Shown here: one piece after another, positions 54,637-64,000 of the stretch
How positions within the stretch are numbered: the stretch's first letter is position 1
Layout: the number at the start of each line of letters is the position of its first letter
Assembly (NCBI GenBank): GCA_963555705.1
Contig: OY743190.1
Coordinates: 17,801,491-17,865,490 of the forward strand
Direction: 5' to 3'
Source of the DNA: Ligustrum vulgare
Taxonomy: Eukaryota > Streptophyta > Magnoliopsida > Lamiales > Oleaceae
Length of the DNA stretch: 64,000 nt
Translations under genes and position numbers: made by a program
Notes under the pieces: model-generated
Told to the model about the DNA's origin: nothing
The model's input: the letters and a program-made list of their open reading frames with translations, nothing else
The model's database searches: none

Positions 54637-57221
54637 TGTAACGCCCCGAGTTCCTAGGAGCCGGGAACGTCACTTTTCTAAATTCTTGAATAAAACTTTT
54701 TGTTGCGGAAAATGATTAAATATTAAATATCGCATTTATTGAATAAAAGTTTAGCGATAATTCAAATTGAATAGGTAAATTCGTACAAAGTTATAAAAAT
54801 GACAATTCTTGATAAAATGAAATAATTATTTCAAAGCTCACGACTTTTAAAAATATCAATTTGTAATTTTTCGTCATTGCCCATCACTCGCCACCGTCTC
54901 CGAAATCTGTAAAAGATTTTTAAAAACGGGTTGAGCATTTCATAGAAATACTCAGTAGACTCGCGCATAATAATCATTTAACGTTATAAATTAAAACACA
55001 TAATCCTGATATTCAAGTCTCAGGTGTCTAACGATCACCAGTATTCTTATGAACATAAAGTTCAAGTTCTCATGCATTTAAGCAAGTAATTCTCATGAAC
55101 ATAAAGTTCAAGTTCTCATGCATTTAAGCAAGTAATTCTCATGAACATAAAGTTCAAGTTCTCATGCATTTAAGCAAGTAATTCTCATGAACACAATCAT
55201 ACATGCTAAACTTATAAATCAAATAATTATTGATGCGCACTTTTGAAAAACGTAAATTTGTAGATAAGAGTCTACCTTAAATCCGACGAGTGCAAAGTTG
55301 AGCGGGAAACGACTTAACTCCTTTAAAATCTCCGTACGCTTCGTCTAGCCAATTAGAAGATCAAGTCGAATTAGTCTTTTGAAATCTATAGTTTAAAATG
55401 ATATATTACAATTTGGGGACTTAAATTGATGATTTGAAAGTTCAGGGACTGAAATGAATACTTTGAAAGTTCAGGGACTAAAATGAATACTTTTCAAACT
55501 TGCGAGACTAACATGTAAATTCTCAAAAACTGGGTCGAAGTTCAAAATGAATATTAAATTGTGGGGCTTGAAATAAGTGATTTTAAAACTATAGGGATCC
55601 ATTTGAAACACTTTAAAACTTTGAGGTACTGAAATAGATAACTTGTAAAACTTGAACTTAAAATCAAATGAATTAAATCTACAGGGACTGAAATGAGTTT
55701 GATACTTAGGGTTAAAATAATAACTTTTGAAACTTAAAGTAAGATTTAAAACATTTAAACTGTAGGGACTGTTTTAGATTATTTTTAAAACTTGAGGACT
55801 AATTTGAAACAATTTAAAACCTCAGGGACCAAGCTGAAATTCTGAATAATCAAAATTAAATAAAACCCCTCTCACTCTATCTCTCTACCATATCGGACGC
55901 AGAGAGAGGGGAGGAGCGAGCGACGCCGGCGAGGTCCCCCCTCTGCGCAACTGCGATTTCGCCGGTGAAACGCCGGCGCTGGACGCAGCGAGCGACGGCC
56001 AAGGAAGGGAGTCGGATTTTTTGGGATCAGGGTGCGGGAGTAGGTGCGAATCCGAAGTGCAACCGAGGCTTGATTGAGCGATCTGGGTCTGAAATTCCGG
56101 CGAATAGGTCGGCGGTAGAGGTAAGTTTCTGGGTTTATTTGATTCTTGGGTTTATTGATTTGGTTTTGGTTGGGATTGGGCAGTGATGATGCTGGGTGTG
56201 TGTGGTGGTGTCGCGGCGGAATTGTGGCGGTGGTTGTGACTGTGGTGCTTGGTGGTGATGATGATGATGATGATGATGATTATGATTGGTGTTTGGGTTT
56301 GAGTCTCGGTTGAGAGGGCAGTGGGCGAAAGTGGTTGCGGTGTCTGTGTGTGGTGGTGGCTGCGGTAGAGGTCGTGGTTTGGGCGTGGTGATGATGGTGC
56401 TGATGATGACGATGAATGGCTAGGCAGTGGAGGCCGATGGTGTGAACTGTGGTGTTGTACGGTGGTGATGACTGGTTTGTGGGCGTGATGGTGATGATTA
56501 CTACTGTGGTTGATTGCAAATTGGTTGATGGTGGTTCTTGCAGAGGAGTTCAGGATGGTTCATGGTGATTGGGTGGGGTTCTTGGTTGTGGATGGTTGAT
56601 GGGAATGGAGGTGAAGGTGATTGGTAGTGATGGTGGCTGAGGTGCTCAAGTCTTGGCAATGAGGGTGGTTGCTTGGTCGAAAATGGTTGAGGCAGTGGAG
56701 TTGGATGTTTAGGATTAAGAGTCTGCAGGTTTATGTGATGATGATGAAGGTGAGGAAGGAGGTGGTAGTGGCGTCGGTTGGAGAATTCTGGTTGTGCATA
56801 GGGGGAAGAAGTCTGAAGAAAATAGGGAGGGGGGCAATAAGGTATGGGTTGGGTGTTGGGGAGTGTTGGTGGAAGTATGGGTTGAAGTAGAATATTTTGG
56901 GTATTTTATGGGGTTTGAAACACAAGGAACGGAAATCGAGAAATTAATACGCGTGAATTCAACTGAGTTGGGAAAAATGGATCTGATAAAATAAGCTTAA
57001 CACGATTTGGATTTTAAAACGGTTTTGAAAGAAATAAATAAATAAATGATATAATTTTAGAAATTCGGGAATTTATTTAAAATTGAATTAACTCGATATT
57101 TCTCGACTTGGCTAGACGAACGCGTCGTGACGTTAACTTAAAATGGATGAGATCGCAGCGACACGCTTTTCGAAACTTTAAAAATAAATATTAAATTGCG
57201 TAAAAATTCTTGGTCGCTACA
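54637..57221 (-). repeat. Element B 5' LTR (right copy)
   Basis: Copy of 47678-50262, equal in length, offset by 6959 bases. Confidence 0.92.
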
Positions 57222-57226
57222 CTCAT

Positions 57227-57867
57227 CATATCGAAACCTAATATGTTATGCTTACACTCTTATAATTATGTCACATCCTATTTCATGCTTGCCTATACAC
57301 ATATTTAAAATCATGGATAACATGCTTCACTTGAAATATAAGACTTAAACGTGTAGATAAAACTTACATATCATATAATTTAGGCAATAAGAAAACTTTC
57401 AAAAATTTGAGCAATAGGTTGAACTAAACATATCTTTTCTTACCCCTTTACGTACCTTATGATCGTCGAATGATGGTCGATTGGTGGTCGTTGAGTGCCA
57501 AGGATCATATATTTATCTTACTCCTCTATTATTCCAAAATATATAATGCATATGTATAACATCACATATTAAATATCCTTCAATTTGAAGAATAAAATTG
57601 CATTTCTAATTCACACTTCAGTTTCACATATAATCAAATAAAATTTAATCGAAACCCATAACATACAATATTCACTTATTTAAGGTAAATAAAAAAAAAT
57701 TAATGCATAAACCATTAAAATCAAATTGTGATTTTTTTTTTTTTTTTATAAATCCACTGTTCACGACGTGAACAGTGACACGTACTGTTCACCGTGAACA
57801 GTGACGTAACTTTTTTTTTTTTTTTTTTTTTTTGTGCATAGGTCTACAGAAAAATTAACCTTGTGCT
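57227..57867 (-). other. Element C 5' leader
   Basis: Untranslated region between the C PBS and gag. No frame. Contains two T-runs (about 57732-57747 and 57811-57833) bracketing two perfect inverted repeats, CACTGTTCAC-gac-GTGAACAGTG (57755-57777) and ACTGTTCAC-c-GTGAACAGT (57784-57802), which can pair within or between themselves. Confidence 0.7.
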
Positions 57868-57876
57868 CTGATACCA
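57865..57876 (-). promoter_or_regulatory. Element C primer-binding site
   Basis: The minus strand reads TGGTATCAGAGC, close to the 5' LTR that begins (on plus) at 57880. Confidence 0.85.
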
Positions 57877-57879
57877 AAC

Positions 57880-59516
57880 TGTAACGACCCAAAATTATAG
57901 AACTTGACCGGTCGTGCAAGCTTTATTTCTGTTATAATTTATAATTTTATAAAGGATCTTGTTAGTTATAAACCTTATTATTTATATAAAAAGAAATCAA
58001 AGTAAACCATATGAATAGAATTTCTATCATTCAAACTCAATTTAAAATATATTATTGAGACTAATATAATACCAAACTCTATTTTAAAAGAAATCGGATC
58101 AGTTAGAGCATTTACGTATAGCATGTCCTACGCTTGCCTGCTTGTAGAATTTGGAACAATTCACAAATTTGATTTAAATACTAGTCCTAAGGAAAATACA
58201 ATTGATAGAGACGGAACATTATTCTAATAATGTCTACTAGAATGCACCATCATTGTCAAAAGAACTAGGTGTCAGGCTAAAGTTTAAAATTCTCCATAGG
58301 GGATAGATACGTATCAATTCATGAAGTTGGTCAAAACAATAAATGCGTAAATATCATACGTTCATGTAGAACAGCGTAGGAAACATTCTTCAATCCAAAA
58401 TCAAAAACGGAACAAAAGAAATATCCGTAAATTAACAAAATGAAATACTACTGGTAATAAAGTTATTTAATAAAAATTACGCCAGATTTAATTATTGAAA
58501 TCCTTAGATCCTGGCATCTCGACACCATTGCATCAACCTCCAATCAACGATTCGTTCTAATCTGTAAAATAGTAGGGGTGAGTATATGGAATACTCAGTA
58601 GGACACGAAAATTATGGTGCTATCCCGAATAAAATATCAAACGCATGTGCCAAGAATATCATACCGTCATCATATCTTTAGAAAACCGGTAAGAGCTCAA
58701 TCATATCATATCTTTGGTACCGGATGGCCATAAACATCATATCATATCATATCATTTACTTTCATAAGCATGATAAATTAACAACATGGAAAAATAATTT
58801 AAACAGGATAAAATCAACTGCACCTCATTATCCTACCTTAAGTCTTTGAAAAACTTGATTTGCTGCTCACAAAATAAATTTTGTACTCCTTAAAACTGCT
58901 CAAGACTTGATAATATATTTCTTTCTTCGTAGACTATGAAGATTTTGGATGAATTCTATTTGCGTTTGCAAATAAAAATATACTTAAAGAGATATATATA
59001 CACGTGAAGGAAGAGTGGTGATACTTGAATAGGATTGTGTAAAATATCCTCACGTCTCTATCATCATGAAATATGAAATATCTTATAAAATATACTTGAT
59101 GGGACACATCATCATGAAAGGAAGAGACCATTTCTATCCTACCTATCTAATCTAAAACCACTAAAATCCAAGAAACCTCATATTCTCTCTAAAATCTCAA
59201 CGGCCATAACTTAACCATTATAACTCAAACACAAATAGTAAAATAACATTTATTGATAACTTCCTTAATCTTAAATAAATTAGGCTTCATTAATCCGAAT
59301 CAAACTTTCTCGAGCCTATCATACATGATTAATTACAAGCTATCCAACGAGTCCAATATTGATATATTTATCAATATCTCATAAAAACTTATATATATAT
59401 GGGGTAAATTGAAAGAAATTTTGTATATTTACCACTTAGCCCCTAACCTTCAAAACATGTATAATAGCATATAAAGAAAATAAATTTTGCTTTATGAAAA
59501 TATTTGGGACCTTACA
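57880..59516 (-). repeat. Element C 5' LTR (right copy)
   Basis: Same length as 41497-43133 and nearly identical, followed by TCACC and the resumed D gag. Confidence 0.92.
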
Positions 59517-59521
59517 TCACC

Positions 59522-60930
59522 CACTGTCACTACTGGAGGTGTTGTTACAGCTGTAGCTAGAAGTGTATATACTGTAGATGAACCAGCTGATGCAAATTGG
59601 AATTCTAAGGCACTTAATGCTATTGTTTCTTTGGTTGATCCAGGTCAATTCAGACTCATCTCCTCCTGAAGGACGGCCAAGGAAGAATGGGATGCTTTGA
59701 GGATAGAAAACGAAGGAACCAATGCTGTCAAAACCTCCAAGCAGCAGATGATCACTTTAGAATTTGAACAATTATCTATGGAAGAGAAAGAAGACTTCAA
59801 AAGCTTCTATGCCAGATTAAGTGATCTCACCAACTCAGCTGAAGCACTTGGGAAAACCTACTCAAATGAGCAAATTGTACAAAAGATCCTTAGATCTTTA
59901 CCAGACAGGTTCCATGCAAAAGTGACTGCAATTGAAGAAAGCAAGGATCTTTCAACCATGCGAGTTGAGGAACTTGTAGGGTCATTGATGACCTATGAGT
60001 TAAATCTGGCCTGAAGAAAGAAAGGCAAATCACCAGGGATTTCCTTCAAGACGAACAGTGTGAACCCAGACGACTCTGGCGAGACTGACGAAGATGAAAA
60101 TTTCGTACTTCTCACCAGACAATTTAAAAGGTTCCTCAAGGGCAAACAAAAAGAAAGTCCACAAATCTTCAAGGCCAGAATCAAAAACCACAAAAACAAT
60201 GGAAGAAAAATAATTTCTATCCAAAGAATAATGCCAACACGCCTGAAGGAAAGCCTAGGATTCGAATCCAATGCAGAGAATGTGAAGGATATGCACACAT
60301 TGCAGCTGATTGTCCTAATACTCAAAAGAAGGCCAAGGGAAGGAAGGCCATGAATGTTACATGGAGTGATGGAGACTCAGATGAATCTGAATCAAAATCA
60401 GACAGCAGCAATTCTGAAAATTAGGTAACTATCTTTACTGCTTTACAGCTGTCTGGTGCTGAATCTGGTAACTCTTCTTATGCAGATAAATCCAGATCAA
60501 ATACTGAAAACTTGAGGAAGGAACTTCAAGATGCAGAAGAGAAGATTCAACTGTTGCAGGCCTTTGCTGAGCACAGCAGGAAAAGTCAACTGGATGACGT
60601 ATCTGCAGTCTCAGATGATGAACAAAATGAGGTAAGCAGGTTAAGTTCAGAACTTGCTAAAGCACAAGACAAAATCAAGAAGCTGGCAAGTGGATCCGTC
60701 CAGCTTGATGAAATCTTGAACAGTGGCAGATCTGTTAGCCTAAAAACAGGTCTTGGATATGAAGGTAAAGGTAAAAGTCATGACCATAAAATAAACTTTG
60801 TAAGAGAATCTGGATACAGGTACATGGAACAGAATAAAAATCATAAAGATGCATCTACCTCTCATCATCATCAATACAATGCGGCTAGGACTCAAAGCTC
60901 ATATCTAGCCAAGAACTATACAAAATGACA
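59522..60930 (+). pseudogene. Element D gag, remainder
   Basis: Continues the D gag after C: TVTTGGVVTAVARSVYTVDE, VDPGQFRLISS, FKSFYARLSDLTNSAEALG and IVQKILRSLPDRF. Further on come a CCHC knuckle (CRECEGYAHIAADC, about 60270) and a coiled-coil-like NLRKELQDAEEKIQLLQAF (about 60510). Stops occur near 59667 (TGA), 60012 (TGA from CGA by comparison with E) and 60422 (TAG where E has CAA), with frame changes near 60190. Confidence 0.8.
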
Positions 60931-62922
60931 ATTTCATCCGAATCTGTACAAACCAGATGAGTCTGTCCATCTGAATGGCAGGAAATTTCTACTCGACAGA
61001 ATCGGCAGGATACATCTGTTTTCCAGGTATTCTGTAATTTTTGTGCTAAATCTGGTCATGATGTATTTAGGCGTCATGAGTACTTGAAGTTAATCAATTC
61101 ACACAAAAGAAGACTTATTTCTAGACAAGAGAAGAAAATTCAAACGAATGCTTATGTAGTGCAATTGTCTTTGAGTGCGTTGATCCCTAACATACGGTAT
61201 TTTGATAGTGGTTGTTCTAGACACATGACAGGTGGTCTCTCTCTACTTACACATTTTGAAAAAGGTGACATAGGTGCTGTTACATTTGGTGATGGCCAAA
61301 AGGGTAAGATAGATGGATCGAGTATCATCAACATTAAGGGATTTCCTACATTAACTAATGTCTTATATGTTATAGGGCTTAAGGAAAATTTGATCAGTGT
61401 AGGACAATTGTGTGATGATAACATGTTTTCAAAAGAATATTGCAAGGTTTTAAGTTGTGACAAGAAGTCTAACCCTTTAAAGAGTGTTTTATTTAAGAGA
61501 GTTAGATCTAGAGATAAATGCTATACACTTGAGAGTCACGAAACTTGCAATTCTGTTAAAACCAAAAATGAGAAACTGTGGCATAACAGATTAGGACATC
61601 TAAACTACCATGATCTCATAAAGCTGACCAGACTACAGGCTGTGAAAGGCTTACCCAACATAAACAATATTCCAGATGAAATCTGTGGTGATTGTCGAAA
61701 GGGTAAGCAAATCAAAAGTCAACATAAACCAGATACATCCATTAATACCTCTCATATACTTGAACTAATTCACATGGATTTGATGGGTCCTATCCAAAAG
61801 GAAAGTATTGGTGGGAAGAGGTATATTTATGTATGTGTTGATGATTTCTCGAGATAAACCTGGGTCATGTTTATTCGGGATAAATCTGATACCTTTGACA
61901 ATTTTGTTAATCTTTTTTAGAAATTGAGTAATGAAAAGGCCAACGAACAGGTAAGAGTCAAAAGGATCAGAAGCGATCATGGAAGAGAGTTTGAAAATTC
62001 CGAGTTTGCTGATTTTTGTATCCAATATGGGATCAAGCATGAGTACTCGTCCCCAAAGACTCCTCAACAGAATAGAGTGGTGGAAAGGAAAAATATAACT
62101 CTACAAGAGATGGCTCGTGTTATGCTGAATAGCAACAAATTGTCCACGAAATTTTGGGCAGAAGCCATAAACACGGCTTGTTATATTATCAATAGAGTCA
62201 TGCTTAGATCTGGAACAAACCAAACTGCATATGAAATTTGGAAGGGTAGAAAACCTAGGGTTGATTACTTTCATGCCTTTGGGAGTAAATGCTACATTTT
62301 GAAAGATATAGAACACCTAGGAAAATTTGACTCAAAATCAGATGATGGAATATTTTTGGGTTATGCTGAAAATAGCAGGGCCTATAGAGTTTGCAATCTA
62401 AGAACTCAAACTGTTCTTGATTCTATTAATGTGAAAGTGGATGACACTAATTGTTTAAATTCGGATTTGCAGGAAGCAGATGGTGATCAACTGGAAATTC
62501 CACCAAAAGAAAGAGCTGGAACTGTAAAATCAGAAGAAAAACAATATCGAGCTGAAAGTCTCAATGATGCTGAAGAATCCGATCAGGATGAGTCTGGGCA
62601 CCCAGTAATATCTGCAGATCGAGACGAATCTGATGACCCAGACACACCTGATATTGCTGAATCAGAAGCATCGAGACTACCACCTGCTAGGATCCAAAAG
62701 GCACATCCACTTAACAACATTGTCACTGACATGTCTAAGAAATATGTGAGCAGAAGAAAATTTGCTGAGATGAGTAACATCTGTCATATGTCTCAAATTG
62801 AGCCAAAAAATGTCAAGGAAGCTTTGATAGATGAACACTGGGTACAAGCTATGCAGGATGAGCTTAACCAATATGAAAGAAACAATGTCTGCTGGTTCCA
62901 CGTCCTAAAGAAGGTAATGTAA
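60931..62922 (+). pseudogene. Element D protease and integrase
   Basis: Protease RYFDSGCSRHMTGG (about 61195) keeps its Asp, unlike E. Pre-integrase LWHNRLGHLNYHDL and ICGDCRKGK, integrase core LIHMDLMGPI, IRSDHGREFENSEF and TPQQNRVVERKN supply the full DDE set, followed by the AFGSKCYIL segment and an acidic linker. Interrupted by TAA at about 61855 and by TAG at about 61918, where E has CAG. Confidence 0.82.
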
Positions 62923-64000
62923 TTGGAACCAAATGGATCTTCAAGAATAAGTCAAATGAACAAGGAAATGTGGTAAGAATTAAAGCCAGACTTGTTGCTC
63001 AAGGCTATACCCAGATTGAAGGGATAGACTTTGACGAGACATTTGCTCCTGTAGCCAGACTGGAATCCATCAGGCTGTTGCTAGCAGTGTCCTGCTACAT
63101 CAACTTTAGACTATTTTAGATGGATGTCAAAAGTGCCTTTCTTAATGGTGTGCTTAATGAGGAAGCCTATGTGGAACAGTCTCAAGGCTTTACAAATCCA
63201 TCTCACCCGGATTATGTCTTTAGACTCAAAAAGGCGCTGTATGGGTTGAAACAAGCCCCCAGAGCTTGGTATGAAAGGCTCACATCATTCTTGCAAAGCA
63301 ACGGATACAAAAGGGGAGCAACTGATAAAACTCTTTTCATTAAGCCTCTAAATCCTGGCCTAACTGTAGCTCAAATATATGTTGATGACATAGTATTTGG
63401 GTCTACATATAAGTCCAAAATTAATGAATTTATAAATACAATGAAAAGAGATTTTGAAATGAGTATGGTTGGTGAGTTAACCTTTTTTCTTGGTTTACAG
63501 GTACAGTAGGATGAATCTGGCATATTCATATCTCAAACAAAGTACGCTAAAAATCTGGTGAAGAAATTTGGACTTGAAGATGCAAAGGCAATAAGGACTC
63601 CCATGGCGACTACTCTAAAACTTTCAAAGGATGACAGTGGTAAGGATGTAGATCCATCCCTTTACAGAAGCATGATTGGAATTCTTCTGTACGTTACTGC
63701 CAGTAGGCCAGATATATCCTTCAGTGTTGGAGTTTGTGCAAGATATCAAGCCAAATCTAAGGAATCTCATGTTGCTGCTGTAAAAAGAATCATCAGATAT
63801 GTAAGTGGTACGTTGAATTATGGAATTTGGTTTACAAGAGATACCACTTCCAATCTTGCAGGTTTTTCAGACGCTGACTGGGCTGGGAACGTGGATGATC
63901 GAAAGAGTACATCTGGAGGATGTTTCTACATTTGGAACAATTTGGTGGCATGGCTAAGTAGAAAGCAAAATTCAGTGTCACTATCCATAGCCGAAGCTGA
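62923..64000 (+). pseudogene. Element D reverse transcriptase and RNase H, cut by the window end
   Basis: RT begins GTKWIFKNK and runs through [38 protein letters not shown] and the catalytic [10 protein letters not shown]. RNase H follows with RPDISFSVGVCARY, FSDADWAGNVDDRKST and SLSIAEAE at the window edge. TAG codons at 63118-63120 and 63508-63510 fall where Gln is usual in this family. The 3' end, any env-like ORF and the 3' LTR lie outside the window. Confidence 0.85.

Larger units (their letters stand above)
47678..57221 (-). mobile_element. Element B: young, coding-defective gypsy-type element related to A
   Basis: LTRs of 2585 bp each with no difference noticed, TSD CTCAT, minus-strand PBS at 54622-54633 and PPT at 50263-50275. 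The 4.37-kb interior contains only a decayed integrase end near its 3' side; the rest is non-coding. LTR ends (TGTAGCGACC on the minus strand), PPT motif and much of the interior match element A. It must have been copied by enzymes supplied in trans, perhaps by a chromovirus such as C. Inserted about 20 bases upstream of the C gag start codon. Confidence 0.9.
41497..59516 (-). mobile_element. Element C: chromovirus (Tekay/Del-like Ty3/gypsy), interrupted by B
   Basis: Complete minus-strand element: LTRs of 1637 bp each (41497-43133 and 57880-59516), PBS next to the right LTR, PPT next to the left LTR, gag and a full pol with a C-terminal chromodomain. Without B it is about 8.5 kb. Only two LTR differences were noticed (41751 region T/G; 42446 region G/A), so it is young. 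Even so, the coding region has an amber codon in gag and two frame breaks. Inserted in D, and itself hit by B upstream of gag. Confidence 0.92.
40068..64000 (+). mobile_element. Element D: SIRE-like Ty1/copia retrotransposon, continues past the window
   Basis: Starts with a 5' LTR in the gag of H and is still in RNase H at the window end. Closely related to E (same gag start, same integrase). Interrupted by C at 41497-59516, with target duplication TCACC. Many stop codons and some frameshifts, so not autonomous. Confidence 0.85.

Overview
The window looks like plant (angiosperm, probably eudicot) intergenic heterochromatin. It is AT-rich and built almost entirely of LTR retrotransposons with tRNA-iMet-type primer-binding sites, plus a tRNA-derived SINE, a tRNA-derived foldback element and microsatellites. 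I found no confident single-copy host gene. The species cannot be named from the sequence.

Layout. 1-1240 is an old gypsy-type LTR remnant. 1241-3500 is unassigned apart from a SINE with 21-bp target duplications (2508-2755). 3500-4990 is an unusual array of short GTGAC...GTCAC inverted repeats. 4991-7405 holds degenerate repeats and a PBS-like site. 7406-20632 is element K, a gypsy deletion derivative whose left LTR is split by element A (7618-17661). 20633-24937 is minus-strand LTR material, including LTR J, which carries its own TATA box and reading frame. 24955-40067 is a decayed minus-strand copia element H. It is interrupted by solo LTR I (25560-27063) and by SIRE-like copia element E (27090-37260). 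E itself contains solo LTR F (29167-32014) and foldback G (35687-36108). From 40068 to the window end is a second SIRE-like copia, D. D is interrupted by chromovirus C (41497-59516), whose 5' leader is interrupted by element B (47678-57221). The nesting B in C in D in H is supported by 5-bp target duplications for B and C. The far end of D lies outside the window.

Most notable is element A. It is young (two LTRs of about 3.29 kb with two differences noticed, TSD CACTT) and has no recognisable gag or pol. Between its PBS and polypurine tract it carries two intact antisense reading frames, each preceded by a TATA-like box. One (12098-12751) is a full-length, intronless LONELY GUY-type protein, the family of cytokinin riboside monophosphate phosphoribohydrolases. 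The other (13052-13603) has an Arg/Lys stretch abutting a four-cysteine finger, the architecture of nucleic-acid-binding proteins of vitiviruses and carlaviruses. The related element B has much of the same non-coding backbone but lacks this cassette. A therefore looks like a non-autonomous retrotransposon that acquired a hormone-enzyme gene and a virus-like RNA-binding gene.

Other themes: the LTRs of A, B, C and F share a short stem-loop, and those of A, B and F carry tandem repeats containing small hairpins. A, B and C share a palindromic motif next to the polypurine tract. In D, E and perhaps C, several nonsense codons are CAG to TAG changes, as expected from deamination of methylated CHG cytosines.
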